Below are positions 48,441 through 59,091 of a stretch of DNA of 64,000 nt, piece by piece. The stretch lies in assembly GCF_000214595.1 (NCBI RefSeq), contig NZ_AFIG01000001.1:1-64000 (forward strand). The letters run 5' to 3'. Position numbers and translations under genes: made by a program. Below the pieces are notes generated by a model that saw only the letters and a program-made list of their open reading frames with translations, was not told the origin of the DNA and made no database searches. This DNA comes from Methylophaga thalassica MP (GTDB taxonomy: Bacteria; Pseudomonadota; Gammaproteobacteria; Nitrosococcales; Methylophagaceae). Each line of letters begins with the position of its first letter. Positions within the stretch are counted from its first letter, which is position 1.

Positions 48441-48806
48441 ATGGCTCGAATTTTAATCGCTGACGATTCCCCTACAGAAGTTTATGTTCTACAAAAACTA
48501 TTAGAAAGACATGGTCATCAGATTTTGATCGCAGAAGACGGCGAACAAGCCGTAGCGATAACTCAAACAGAACAACCAGACCTGGTTCTGATGGACGTTG
48601 TGATGCCAAATCTAAATGGATTCCAGGCAACGCGAATTCTAAGTCGTGACAATGAAACAAGTCACATTCCCATCATTATTGTCTCCTCAAAGAATCAGGA
48701 AACCGATAAGATGTGGGGACTGCGCCAGGGAGCAAAAGGCTATCTTGGTAAACCGGTCTCAGAGGATGAGATCATTGAGCAGATTCAATCGTTGCTGGAT
48801 AAATGA
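48441..48806 (+). CDS. pilH: Twitching-motility response regulator PilH
   Basis: Second CheY-like receiver of the system, 121 residues. ILIADDSPTEV (acidic pocket), LVLMDVVMPNLNGFQ (Asp phosphoacceptor) and GYLGKPVSEDE (Lys) are intact. It lies 3 bases after pilG and overlaps pilI by 4 bases. In Pseudomonas PilG drives extension and PilH retraction or damping; the same split is inferred here. Confidence 0.93.
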   Translation: MARILIADDSPTEVYVLQKLLERHGHQILIAEDGEQAVAITQTEQPDLVLMDVVMPNLNGFQATRILSRDNETSHIPIIIVSSKNQETDKMWGLRQGAKGYLGKPVSEDEIIEQIQSLLDK

Positions 48807-49357
48807 CTATGATGCAACCACAATCACCTGAAGACATCATTGCCATACTGCAAGATATCGAACAGCGCAGTAGACAAAAAGCCGCCGGTTTAACGCAGCA
48901 GGAAATACTCGGACAAAGTTGGTCGGCTATTGGGTTTCGTGTTGGTAATCATCACTTTGTTATTCCGTTAAACGATTCAAGAGAAGTGTTTCCGGTACCA
49001 GATCATATCACCGCTGTTCCCAAAGCTAAGTCATGGGTATTTGGCATTGTGAATCTGCGAGGTGAGTTATTGCCAGTGCTGGATCTGAAACATTACCTTA
49101 TCGACAAACCAAGCAGAGTATCTAAACGTAGCCGCATCATTGTGATTAACGACGCGGATATCAATAGCGGTTTATTAGTTGATGAAGTCTATGGGCTTAA
49201 ACATTTTCAACGTGAACCGGATGAAATAAATACACCGTCTCATAAAGATATTTCGCCTTATCTGACCGGCACGGTTTATCAACAAGACACACAGTGGGAC
49301 GTTTTCAGTTTTTCAAAACTTATTGAAGATGAAAGGTTTATTAATGCTGCCGCATAA
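48803..49357 (+). CDS. pilI: CheW-like adaptor PilI
   Basis: CheW-domain coupling protein, 184 residues, linking the PilJ receptor to the ChpA kinase. The CheW fold covers about 40-175: GFRVGNHHFVIPLNDSREV, GIVNLRGELLPVLDLKHYL and GLLVDEVYGLKHF. The start overlaps the pilH stop (ATGA), and pilJ begins 24 bases after. Confidence 0.92.
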   Translation: MTMMQPQSPEDIIAILQDIEQRSRQKAAGLTQQEILGQSWSAIGFRVGNHHFVIPLNDSREVFPVPDHITAVPKAKSWVFGIVNLRGELLPVLDLKHYLIDKPSRVSKRSRIIVINDADINSGLLVDEVYGLKHFQREPDEINTPSHKDISPYLTGTVYQQDTQWDVFSFSKLIEDERFINAAA

Positions 49358-49381
49358 TAATTTGATATCAGGACAAGATAT

Positions 49382-50647
49382 ATGAACTCAACCAGCAAGC
49401 TTTTATTTTCGTCGCTGAAAAACAGTAAGAACTGGCCAGGATTACTCGCCTTTATCGTGCTGTTTGCTCTGTCATTGGCAGGTTTAGCCATTATTGCTAC
49501 CGGGTTTTACACACTTATTTACCCCAACCTGCTATTTATAGCCATCGGGGTAGGTGTGTTGTTTATTCTCAGTACACTTGCCGCCATCAATCTGTGCTTC
49601 CCAACTATCCAGCAGTTAAAAGTTTCACTGGATAAAATGGAATTGCAAAACCGCCATAATCAGGATGCCATTCTGCGCTTACTCGATGAAATGGGCGATC
49701 TGGCTGATGGTGACCTTACAGTGAGCGCGACCGTGACTGAAGACATTACGGGTGCAATCGCCGACTCAGTCAACTATACGATTGACGCATTAAGAAGTCT
49801 GGTTGAGCAAATTAACTCGACCACCATGCAAGTGGCTTCCGCCGCACAAGAAACTCAGGCAACAGCATTACACCTGACTGATGCCAGTGAACATCAGGCC
49901 CAGCAAATTACTGAAGTAAGTTCATCGATCACTCAAATGGCAGGGTCTATCGAACAGGTATCCCGCAGTGCCAGCCAGTCATCTGACGTGGCAAAACAAT
50001 CTGTATCCCTGGCAATCCAGGGTAACAGTGCGGTGAAAAAAGCCATTCACGGCATGGATACCATTCGTGAACAAATCCAGGAAACATCAAAACGTATTAA
50101 ACGTCTGGGTGAGAGCTCGCAACAAATCGGTGACATCGTTGAACTCATTAACGACATTGCTGAACAAACCAATATCCTGTCATTAAACGCTGCTATCCAG
50201 GCGGCCATGGCGGGTGAAGCCGGTCGTGGTTTTGCGGTCGTTGCTGATGAGGTTCAGCGTCTGGCTGAACGATCCAGTAACGCAACCCGGCAGATTGATG
50301 CGCTGGTTAAGACCATTCAAAGTGACACCAATGAAGCGATCAGCTCAATGGAACAAAGTACGACCGAAGTGGTTGCTGGCGCCAAGTTATCTCAGGATGC
50401 CGGTACTTCTCTTGAACAGATTGAAAGCGTTTCTCATCAATTGGCCGAACTTATCAACAACATCTCTGATAATGCCAAACAACAGGCAACAGCCGCTGTG
50501 ACAACCTCTGAAAACATGAATGTTATTCAGGAAATCACTATGCAGACATCAACCGGTACAAATGAGAGTGCAGCCTCCATTGGTCGATTACTTGAGTTAA
50601 CCAATGAACTGCGTAAATCTGTCTCTGGCTTCAAGTTGCCACGCTAA
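49382..50647 (+). CDS. pilJ: Methyl-accepting protein PilJ, without sensor domain
   Basis: A chemoreceptor of 421 residues. Two close hydrophobic helices (about 18-45 and 48-70) are separated by only a few residues, so there is no periplasmic ligand domain. A HAMP-like or linker stretch follows and then the cytoplasmic MCP signalling domain, whose tip is [20 protein letters not shown] and [15 protein letters not shown]. aeruginosa PilJ has about 680 residues with a large PilJ-type periplasmic domain. Assigned by position in pilGHIJ-chpA. Confidence 0.87.
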   Translation: MNSTSKLLFSSLKNSKNWPGLLAFIVLFALSLAGLAIIATGFYTLIYPNLLFIAIGVGVLFILSTLAAINLCFPTIQQLKVSLDKMELQNRHNQDAILRLLDEMGDLADGDLTVSATVTEDITGAIADSVNYTIDALRSLVEQINSTTMQVASAAQETQATALHLTDASEHQAQQITEVSSSITQMAGSIEQVSRSASQSSDVAKQSVSLAIQGNSAVKKAIHGMDTIREQIQETSKRIKRLGESSQQIGDIVELINDIAEQTNILSLNAAIQAAMAGEAGRGFAVVADEVQRLAERSSNATRQIDALVKTIQSDTNEAISSMEQSTTEVVAGAKLSQDAGTSLEQIESVSHQLAELINNISDNAKQQATAAVTTSENMNVIQEITMQTSTGTNESAASIGRLLELTNELRKSVSGFKLPR

Positions 50648-50670
50648 GCTTATCTGGAGAAAGTCATCTA

Positions 50671-53600
50671 ATGGCACAACTCATCAAAGGCAATTACGAT
50701 GCATTAGTCTGGCTGCAAGATGAATTGCAACAGTCGCTTGCTCATGCCTTAGCGGCCATGAATAATTTTCTTGATGGTCAGGCTGACGATAAACTACTCA
50801 CCGACACCATCGAGTCTCTTTATCAAGTGAAAGGCACATTGGACATGATTAATATGTCTGGTGCTGCCATGCTGACAGATGAAACACTAAAAACCGTCAG
50901 AGCCTTACAGAATAATCAAGTAGCCAATACATCCATGGCACAAGATGCCATTGTGAAATCACTATTACTATTACCTAATTATTTAAAACTGCTGAATAAC
51001 GACTTCCAGGACCATCCACTTGCCGTACTGGAATTGATCAATGAACTAAGGAAAGCTTACAAAGCGGACGCAAAAACTGAAATGGAGATGTTCAACCCGA
51101 GCTTCTCCGTAGTATTACCGGATAGCATTGCCCCTAACCCGGCACGGAAAATCCCGGCATTAAATATCGAGCAACGTAAGCTGGGTCACGTTTTTCAAGT
51201 ATTGTTATTACAGTGGTTGCGTAAGCAGGATGAGGATAGTTTGAGACAAATGCATGCGATTGTGCATTTTTTACGATTATCCAGCCATCAGGAAAAAGTC
51301 TGTTTATTCTGGTGGACAGCTGAAACCCTTATCGAAGCCATTCAACAACAAGGCCTGACCTCTGCAGGCCAGATAAAACCCTTACTAGGCAAACTGGTTC
51401 AACCGATCAAGCAACATAGCGAATCGGGTGAGGCGGCAGTGCAATTAAACTTCCCAGACGATCTGGAAAAGCAACTGCTGCTTGCTATCGCCAGAGCCAG
51501 CAGCCGTGGGCCTAATGTCACACTATTAAAAGCCACTTTGCAGCTCTATTTCTTTGATCAACGCTCACGTATCTATGGCATGAGTGATAACGCATTAGGC
51601 GATGCCCACCTGGCTTTACTTGAGCAGCTTCAGGACATTAAAGATCAGCTCGATCAGCATGCCCATGACAACAACATCACTGTTGAAACCATTGAATCAA
51701 CGACAAAGCAACTACAAAGCATGTCCGATACTCTGGCCCTACTTGCCGAGTACGAAGCCAGTAATTTATTACACCATCAGGTCGAGCAACTTAATGCCAT
51801 TAGCAGCAGAGGTGATGTTCCGGGAGATGATGATCTAACCCAGCTTGCTGATAGCCTGTTGCAGGCTGAATCACTACTGCAATCATCAACACAGGCGAAT
51901 GTTAACGATCAATTACGCCAAACAGTGATGTCTGAATGTTTGCTTGAATTATCCAACATCAAAGAAACCCTCACTTTGATGGAAAAATCCGAGCGTTACG
52001 CCGATGGACTGGGCGACACAGAACAACAGCTCATTTTGATAGCCGGTAGTTTGGATATGCTGGATCAATCTGCCGCAGCGGAAATAATCAAACTGACCGC
52101 AGACACATTGTCTGAATATAAGCAGGGTAACAATGATTTTTCTGCCACTAAATTACAAAAGCTAGCGGACATCATCGCCTGCTGTGAACTCTATATGGAA
52201 GGAATTCGTCATCATGGTCATGCGGATGATGATTATTTAGCAACAGCAAAAACAAAACTGCATCAATTTGATAGTGACAGCGAAATATCTGCTGGGCCTG
52301 AATTCACAGCCGAACCAGAGATAGCCCTAGAAGATATTGCTACAGAGCACGCTGAAGCGGCTATTGAGCCTATCATGCCAGATGCTGAGCCATCATTGTC
52401 TTTTGCTAATGATGACGAAACGCCAATCAGCTTATCTGAAGAAGATCAGAGCCTTTCGGTTTTAGATGATGTAAAAAATAGCGATTTACCCGCTACCGAG
52501 CTTTGGCAATTTGCTGAAGGTATCGATAGAGAAGTCGCTGAAATATTTATCGAAGAAGCCACAGAGGTGTTACAGGAATTAGCTCATCAGATTCCCGCCT
52601 GGATCGATCAACAGGATGAGACCGCCCGGGCAGAAACCCGTCGTCATTTCCATACTCTAAAAGGCAGTGGTCGAATGGCCAGTGCGACGGTCATTGCCGA
52701 GCTCTGCTGGGCTGTTGAAGATGTATTAAATCACGTGATAGAAGGCAATCGCAATGATAATCATCTGGTGAAAAAACTGGTGCAAGAGTCCTATCAGGTA
52801 TTGCCCGATTTATTATCACGCTTCACTCAAGCTGATATCAGCACACCTGATAAAATCAATGCCTTGTATGAACTCAAAGAAACCTGCCTCAATCCGCTAC
52901 TGAAAGAAGCAAAAGAACAACCTGAACAGTATCGACCGACTTCTGTTGAACGCTATATCCAAATTCGTAAAGCCCGCGATGAGGCAAGACTGGATATTGA
53001 TTTAACAACGTATCAGGCACAGCACGATGCTCAGAAATTCCCGGCAAAACCACTGTTTGAAATAGATGCCATTATTCCTACCAGCGTTGAGCGTTATATC
53101 CGAGATAAATGGGGTGTTGAACCACAGCCTGCTAAGGCAGCCACCAGCGTTGAAAAATACCTCCAGAGACTGGCGTCAAAACAAAAACAATCAGCTGAAG
53201 AACCTCAACAAACTGGTGTTGAACGCTATATTGCACAACAAAATCGACTGACAGAAATCGATGCATTCCGCTCAGCGCTATCAACACCGATACAACAGAC
53301 ATCACTAAGCTCTGTTGACCATTACATTATTGAGCTTGGGCAAAAAAATACCGGTGTTTCTGAATATATAAAAGCAAAAGCCTTATCAGAAGCAGAAGCG
53401 GATGAAATTGCTGATGAAGAAGATAACGAATTATTATCTATCTTTGTTGCTGAGGCTAAACAGCATATTGCCAACCTCAAACAAAGCCTTAACGATATTG
53501 CTTTCTCAAGACAAATTACCTCTCCTGTCTTACGTTCAGTTCACTCACTAAAAGGCTGTGCCAATATTGCAGGCGTTAAAGCCATGGCGATGATTGCGAC

Positions 53601-56580
53601 GGAAATGGATCAAGCAGTCAAACAGCTTCATATGAATGATGTTGTGTTAGACAATCATCAGATGAAACTGATGAATAATGTGGTAGAAGGCTTTGAGCTG
53701 GTACTGCAGCATATTACCGGAGAGGGTGAACAGCCTGATCTTATTGAATTATCATCATACATCTCAGAGCTCATGCCATCAGGTGAAAATCTGCAAGCGC
53801 CAGTCATTGATCCTGAATTTTTAATGACATTGCTGGAAGAAACAGACGAACTGCTTGAGGACTACACAACACAATTAAAGCAATGGCAACAGGTCCCATC
53901 TGATCAAGAAAATATTGAAGCGATAACGGCTACCCTGAGTAAACTGGAACAAACGGCATCGGACGCACAACAAAGGTTGATTGCAAACACCTATGCCAGC
54001 CTGAGTAAACTTATCAATCACTGCCATCCCCAGGATATCGGTTTAAATGCTTTACTGGAGCAGGGATACGAACAGCTCAACCAGTTTATTGAAAGCTTGT
54101 TGCAAAATAAGCCTTTATCAACCTCCTCTGATTTTCCAACGCGTGTTGATAATTATTTAACGCAGAAAGCGCTGCATCAAGATGGCATTGACTTAGACGA
54201 AACCGACTATGCCATCCCTACAGATGTGGATGATGATTTATTGTCAGCCTTTGCGGCTGAAGCACAAGAGCTACTCGACTCCAGTCGTCAAATCATCAAG
54301 GCTTGGGTAAGTAATACCCACACTGAACAAGACACATTACAACTTCAACGTGATCTACATACACTAAAAGGTGGTGCCAGACTGACAGGCATTATGCCTA
54401 TGGCAGATCTGACGCATCAGATCGAAACCTTAGTGCTGGCGGTCAGTGATGGTCTACAAAAAGCGGACGAAGACTTCTTTGATTTATTGCAGCGCTGTCA
54501 GGATAAGTTGGCTGAAATGCAGGAGCAGTTAGCTAATCAACAAGCCGTCAAAACCGCTTTATCACTGATTGCTGAAATCACTGCACGCACACAAGGTCAA
54601 GATTTACATATTGAAGACAGGCCATTACCTGCCCCAGAAAAAGTTAAACAAGCCGAGCACGATGCGGATGGATCTGCTGATATTTTGCCTGTTGCACCAT
54701 CGCAAACAGATGTCGCCGTTACCCCACAACATGTTGAGCAAGTCAGGGTAAGAGCTGATCTTCTGGATTATCTGACTAATTTTGCTGGTGAAGTGAGTAT
54801 TTCTCGTGATCGTGTAACACAACAACATGTTGCGCTTCGTCAGCAGCTGCATGAAATGGAAGAAACCGTTGCCCGCCTGCATGATCAGTTACGTAATTTA
54901 GAGATTGAAACGGAAACCCAGATTCTTTTCCGTTACGAAGATGAACGGATCAAAAACGAATCAGATTTTGACCCTCTAGAATTAGATCGTTTCTCGATGA
55001 TTCAACAACTCTCACGCAGTCTGACAGAGAGTGTTATCGACTTACATGACATCAGCCATTCAATGAACACGCTGGTGAGAGAGACTGATGCAATATTACT
55101 TCAACAGTCTCGACTGAACACTGACTTACAACAAGGCTTGATGACTACGCGACTTTTGCCCTTTAGTGGCATCGTTGGCAGACTGGAGCGAATTGTCAGA
55201 CAAACAGCATCCGAGCTGGGCAAAAAAGTAGAGTTAAAGATCCGAGGCTCAGAGCTGGATATAGACAGAACCATTCTGGATCGACTTGTCGCACCGCTGG
55301 AACATATTCTTCGCAACGCGATTGCGCATGGTATTGAAGATAGTGACGAACGTATCAATAATGGCAAACCAGACAATGGACTGCTGTCATTGATTATCAC
55401 TCGTGAAGGTTCTGAGATTGTCATCAATATCAGTGATGACGGCCAAGGTATCAATATAGACAAGGTTCGTGAAAAAGCATTATCGATGAACCTCATCAGT
55501 CACGATAACATGCCATCAGATGATGAATTGACACAATTAATTCTGAGTTCAGGCTTTAGCACCGCAGACAATGTTTCTCAACTTGCTGGCCGCGGTGTTG
55601 GCATGGACGTCGTCAGTAATGAGATTCGTGGCATGAAAGGTCGCCTCAGCATCAAGTCTGAACGTGGCAAAGGCAGCACCTTTATTATTCGTCTGCCGCT
55701 GACCTTGTCGGTCATTCAGGCCCTGCTCATTCGAGTTCAAGATGAGCAATATGCCTTACCGCTTAACACCATAAACGCTGGTCAGCGCATTAGCGTTCGC
55801 GATATCAAACTGATGTTAGGCACGCATAAACCGCACTATGATTTCCATGGAGAGAAATATCGGTTTATGCCGCTCAGTTCATTACTCGATAAGCCATTGT
55901 CACTGTCTGATAACTTAAAACATCAAATGCCGCTACTGCTATTCCGCTCAGGTGATTTGCGTATTGCCCTATTAGTCGATGATATTGTCAGTAATCGTGA
56001 AATTGTCATAAAGTCAGTCGGTACTCAGCTTGGACATATCTCCGCAATCAATGGTGCTACCATTCTGGGTGATGGTCATGTGGTATTTATTCTGGATATC
56101 CCGACATTAATGGATAGCAGTCAACACATCACGCTAGATACTGACGATGCAATTAATCTTGAACGAGAGTTAGAGCAATTACAGGACAGATTACCAACAG
56201 CCATGGTCGTTGATGACTCGATCACCATGCGCAAGGCTACAGGCAATTTACTACGTCGAATCGGTTTTGAAGTCATGACAGCTCGTGACGGCGTGGATGC
56301 TCTGTCGCAACTACATGAACAAAAACCGGACATCATTCTGTTAGACGTTGAGATGCCCCGCATGGATGGATTTGAGTTCGCATCCATTGTTCGCAACGAT
56401 AAAGAATTCAGGCATCTTCCTATCATCATGATTACCTCAAGAACAGGTAATAAACACCGTGAAAGAGCTCTCGAAATAGGTGTCAATGCTTATTTAGGTA
56501 AACCTTATCAGGAAGAAGAGCTTATCTGGCAGATGCAAAAGCTGCTCGGTAAAGACACGTTTCAAGAACCCACACAGTAG
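50671..56580 (+). CDS. chpA: ChpA hybrid CheA-type kinase with three Hpt domains
   Basis: A 1969-residue hub kinase for type IV pilus control. A FimL-like N-terminal region occupies about 1-330. Hpt phosphorylation sites are His661 (HTLKGSGRM), His958 (HSLKGCANI) and His1230 (HTLKGGARL). The kinase core includes NAIAHGIEDSDERINNG and SDDGQGI, then the G-box GRGVGMDVV. A CheW domain and a C-terminal receiver follow (VVDDSITMRK; Asp in LLDVEMPRMDG; KPYQEEE). The Hpt count is lower than in P. aeruginosa ChpA. A short (T/S)xVxxYI motif recurs between Hpt modules. No frameshift was seen. Confidence 0.93.
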   Translation: MAQLIKGNYDALVWLQDELQQSLAHALAAMNNFLDGQADDKLLTDTIESLYQVKGTLDMINMSGAAMLTDETLKTVRALQNNQVANTSMAQDAIVKSLLLLPNYLKLLNNDFQDHPLAVLELINELRKAYKADAKTEMEMFNPSFSVVLPDSIAPNPARKIPALNIEQRKLGHVFQVLLLQWLRKQDEDSLRQMHAIVHFLRLSSHQEKVCLFWWTAETLIEAIQQQGLTSAGQIKPLLGKLVQPIKQHSESGEAAVQLNFPDDLEKQLLLAIARASSRGPNVTLLKATLQLYFFDQRSRIYGMSDNALGDAHLALLEQLQDIKDQLDQHAHDNNITVETIESTTKQLQSMSDTLALLAEYEASNLLHHQVEQLNAISSRGDVPGDDDLTQLADSLLQAESLLQSSTQANVNDQLRQTVMSECLLELSNIKETLTLMEKSERYADGLGDTEQQLILIAGSLDMLDQSAAAEIIKLTADTLSEYKQGNNDFSATKLQKLADIIACCELYMEGIRHHGHADDDYLATAKTKLHQFDSDSEISAGPEFTAEPEIALEDIATEHAEAAIEPIMPDAEPSLSFANDDETPISLSEEDQSLSVLDDVKNSDLPATELWQFAEGIDREVAEIFIEEATEVLQELAHQIPAWIDQQDETARAETRRHFHTLKGSGRMASATVIAELCWAVEDVLNHVIEGNRNDNHLVKKLVQESYQVLPDLLSRFTQADISTPDKINALYELKETCLNPLLKEAKEQPEQYRPTSVERYIQIRKARDEARLDIDLTTYQAQHDAQKFPAKPLFEIDAIIPTSVERYIRDKWGVEPQPAKAATSVEKYLQRLASKQKQSAEEPQQTGVERYIAQQNRLTEIDAFRSALSTPIQQTSLSSVDHYIIELGQKNTGVSEYIKAKALSEAEADEIADEEDNELLSIFVAEAKQHIANLKQSLNDIAFSRQITSPVLRSVHSLKGCANIAGVKAMAMIATEMDQAVKQLHMNDVVLDNHQMKLMNNVVEGFELVLQHITGEGEQPDLIELSSYISELMPSGENLQAPVIDPEFLMTLLEETDELLEDYTTQLKQWQQVPSDQENIEAITATLSKLEQTASDAQQRLIANTYASLSKLINHCHPQDIGLNALLEQGYEQLNQFIESLLQNKPLSTSSDFPTRVDNYLTQKALHQDGIDLDETDYAIPTDVDDDLLSAFAAEAQELLDSSRQIIKAWVSNTHTEQDTLQLQRDLHTLKGGARLTGIMPMADLTHQIETLVLAVSDGLQKADEDFFDLLQRCQDKLAEMQEQLANQQAVKTALSLIAEITARTQGQDLHIEDRPLPAPEKVKQAEHDADGSADILPVAPSQTDVAVTPQHVEQVRVRADLLDYLTNFAGEVSISRDRVTQQHVALRQQLHEMEETVARLHDQLRNLEIETETQILFRYEDERIKNESDFDPLELDRFSMIQQLSRSLTESVIDLHDISHSMNTLVRETDAILLQQSRLNTDLQQGLMTTRLLPFSGIVGRLERIVRQTASELGKKVELKIRGSELDIDRTILDRLVAPLEHILRNAIAHGIEDSDERINNGKPDNGLLSLIITREGSEIVINISDDGQGINIDKVREKALSMNLISHDNMPSDDELTQLILSSGFSTADNVSQLAGRGVGMDVVSNEIRGMKGRLSIKSERGKGSTFIIRLPLTLSVIQALLIRVQDEQYALPLNTINAGQRISVRDIKLMLGTHKPHYDFHGEKYRFMPLSSLLDKPLSLSDNLKHQMPLLLFRSGDLRIALLVDDIVSNREIVIKSVGTQLGHISAINGATILGDGHVVFILDIPTLMDSSQHITLDTDDAINLERELEQLQDRLPTAMVVDDSITMRKATGNLLRRIGFEVMTARDGVDALSQLHEQKPDIILLDVEMPRMDGFEFASIVRNDKEFRHLPIIMITSRTGNKHRERALEIGVNAYLGKPYQEEELIWQMQKLLGKDTFQEPTQ

Positions 56581-57051
56581 ATGTCAGATATGGAAAAACC
56601 AGCTCAAGCCCAATTTATTCATTGCATGCTGATTCCATTGCAAAAGCATTACCTGCTGCTGCCGAACAGTACGATTACTGAAGTTATTCCGAAAGCCACC
56701 ATCAACTCCTCCTCAACAAGAACAACACCATGGTTGGAATGGGTTGATTGGCAGCAAAAATCGCTGGCAGTTGTCGATCTTGAAACCTTGTTAGCACAGG
56801 ATGTGGAAACAGTTTATCCGGCCAATAAACTCTGTATCATTGAAGGCATCAATACTGAAGCAGATATCGGTTTTTATGCTATTCCCTGCACAGGCTCCCC
56901 CCAACTCATCACCTTAAATGCATCTGCGTTAAAAATGACGCATGATCAGAATGCTTCTGAGTACTTATATTGTCAGATTAAAATCGGCAATAAAGTCGCG
57001 TTCATCCCTCATCTTGATAATCTTGAACTGGCTATCAAGAATGCCAGTTAA
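56581..57051 (+). CDS. chpC: CheW-like protein ChpC
   Basis: A 156-residue CheW-domain protein closing the Pil-Chp operon. It begins directly after the chpA stop (zero-base gap). FIHCMLIPLQKHYLLLPNSTITEVI and WQQKSLAVVDLETLL fit the CheW fold, more divergent than PilI. It is called ChpC by position; ChpC links some chemoreceptors to ChpA in Pseudomonas. Confidence 0.82.
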   Translation: MSDMEKPAQAQFIHCMLIPLQKHYLLLPNSTITEVIPKATINSSSTRTTPWLEWVDWQQKSLAVVDLETLLAQDVETVYPANKLCIIEGINTEADIGFYAIPCTGSPQLITLNASALKMTHDQNASEYLYCQIKIGNKVAFIPHLDNLELAIKNAS

Positions 57052-57161
57052 TTAGTCTGAAACGATTAAAATCCGACCTTCGATTAACACAGTCAATCAC
57101 TCTCAATTTTTATTTATTGATGGGCTGATTTTGTTTGTATATATGGTTTAACATAGTAGCT

Positions 57162-59084
57162 ATGAAACTACTCAAAACACTGCCGTTTTTTATTCTATGT
57201 CTGCTGTTAAGTCCTCTGGCTTATAGCGATGATGCCGCGCAACTCGCAAAACAGCGTCAATTATTTCAACAGGCCAAAAAAGCATTACAGGACAACCAGA
57301 TCCCCCGCTATCAAGCGCTCTATAAACAACTGGATGGTTATCCACTACAAGGATATTTACAGTATCTTTACCTCAATGGCCGACTCAATCAGGCAAGTAA
57401 TGCATCAATGCATCAATTTCTGACAAAAGAAGATGGCAGCTTTTATGCAGAACGCTTACGCAACTTTTGGTTAAATAAATTAGCTCAGCAAAAAAGGTGG
57501 ACTGATTATCTGAGCTTTTATCAGGCACCACAAACAGCAACAAGGCAGTGTTATTACCTGCAAGCTTTACTGGCTACCGGCCAAAAACAAAAAGCATTCG
57601 AGCAGGCACCAGAATTATGGCTTGTTCCCCACTCTCAGGAAAAAGCGTGTGACCCGGTATTTTCAGCCTGGGAAGCCGCTGGCTTATTAAATAAAGATCT
57701 ACGTCATCAACGCATGATGTTAGCGCTTCGTGATAATCAGTTTTCTATGGCCAATTACTTAGCCAAATCAACAGCCAATCCTGAACAAAACCAGCTATTA
57801 GTCAAACAGTGGCAATCCATTCATGATAACCCTCTCCCTGTTTTGAATGGACTGGCTAAAGATAAAACATTAAGCAAGGATAATGCGCTAAACCGCGAAA
57901 TCATTATTCATGGTCTACAACGACTGGCCAGACGCTCGCCAGAACAAGCCTTCAACAGTTGGTTAAACATCAAACCTCGCTATCAATTTACGCAACAAGA
58001 TGTCATTGAAGTCAGAAAAGCCATCGGTAAATGGGCGGCACTTAACCGCGATAAAAAAGCACTGACCTATTTCGGTGATATCCCTGGCGGCGAATGGCAG
58101 GCTCGCGCAGCTTTGTGGCAAAAAGACTGGAAAGCCGTAGAGAAAGCTATCAAGCTAATGAACATTGATGAGCTGGGCTCGACACGCTGGCAGTATTGGC
58201 TGGGCAGAAGTCAGGAAGCGCAGGGACAAAAAGCAGCGGCTAATCAGACCTTTTCAGCCATTCTCGGCAAACGTGACTATTATTCGTTTCTTGCTTCCGA
58301 CCACTTAACCCAGCCTTATAAAATGAATCACCGGCCCATACCGGTTACTAAAGAAGAAATGGCAGCACTGAGAAAACAGCCTGCTATTCAACGTTTACAT
58401 GAGTTTTTTCTGCAAAATATGCATTTGGAAGCGCGCCGGGAAGCCTATCACTTGAAACAGACACGGCCAGATCGCGAGCTTCAGATGATCGCCATGATCA
58501 CTCATGAATGGGGTTGGCATAATCAAACCATCGCTTTATTAGGTAAAGCACAATACTGGGATGCCCTGGACCTGCGTTTCCCAGTTGTCTATGACGATGC
58601 CATGTTGCAAGCTGGAAAAGCTCAGGGGCTGGATCCATCCTGGCTGTTAGCCATTGCCCGTCAGGAAAGTGCCTTTAACCCTGAAGCTAGGTCTCATGCC
58701 GGTGCGATGGGACTTATGCAGTTAATGCCGGACACCGGACGATTAATCTCCAAAATCATTAATCGTCCACTCAAACAACTTAGTGAGTTGTACCGTCCAG
58801 AACGTAATATCGAACTCGGCAGTGCCTATTTACGCCGTATGTATGATGAAAACCAGAAAAACCCGGTTCTGGCTACAGCGGCATACAATGCCGGACCACA
58901 TCGCGTGAACAAGTGGTTGCCAGACAGCTCACTTGATGCTGATATATGGGCTGAAAATATTCCTTTTAATGAAACACGGCATTATGTTCAGACAGTGATG
59001 AGCTACGCGGCTATTTTTGATAGTCAGCGTAACCAATCCATTAAACCGTTGTCTGAAAGAATGCCCAAAGTAAAATCGGAGTAA
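57162..59084 (+). CDS. slt: Soluble lytic murein transglycosylase Slt
   Basis: Periplasmic enzyme that cleaves glycan strands. ATG 57162 leads into a signal peptide (MKLLKTLPFFILCLLLSP) and gives 640 residues. A long helical-repeat U-domain (about 25-470) precedes the lysozyme-like domain. The catalytic Glu lies in LAIARQESAFNPEARSHAG, with MGLMQLMPDTG and ATAAYNAGPHRV also conserved. Length is near the E. coli Slt70 size. The cca reading frame begins 8 bases after its stop. Confidence 0.95.
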   Translation: MKLLKTLPFFILCLLLSPLAYSDDAAQLAKQRQLFQQAKKALQDNQIPRYQALYKQLDGYPLQGYLQYLYLNGRLNQASNASMHQFLTKEDGSFYAERLRNFWLNKLAQQKRWTDYLSFYQAPQTATRQCYYLQALLATGQKQKAFEQAPELWLVPHSQEKACDPVFSAWEAAGLLNKDLRHQRMMLALRDNQFSMANYLAKSTANPEQNQLLVKQWQSIHDNPLPVLNGLAKDKTLSKDNALNREIIIHGLQRLARRSPEQAFNSWLNIKPRYQFTQQDVIEVRKAIGKWAALNRDKKALTYFGDIPGGEWQARAALWQKDWKAVEKAIKLMNIDELGSTRWQYWLGRSQEAQGQKAAANQTFSAILGKRDYYSFLASDHLTQPYKMNHRPIPVTKEEMAALRKQPAIQRLHEFFLQNMHLEARREAYHLKQTRPDRELQMIAMITHEWGWHNQTIALLGKAQYWDALDLRFPVVYDDAMLQAGKAQGLDPSWLLAIARQESAFNPEARSHAGAMGLMQLMPDTGRLISKIINRPLKQLSELYRPERNIELGSAYLRRMYDENQKNPVLATAAYNAGPHRVNKWLPDSSLDADIWAENIPFNETRHYVQTVMSYAAIFDSQRNQSIKPLSERMPKVKSE

Positions 59085-59091
59085 GGTTGTT

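Noticed and set aside
53000-54200. DNA-level tandem repeat in chpA
   Set aside because: The motif repeats at protein level with variable spacing and divergent codons; it is not a DNA tandem array.
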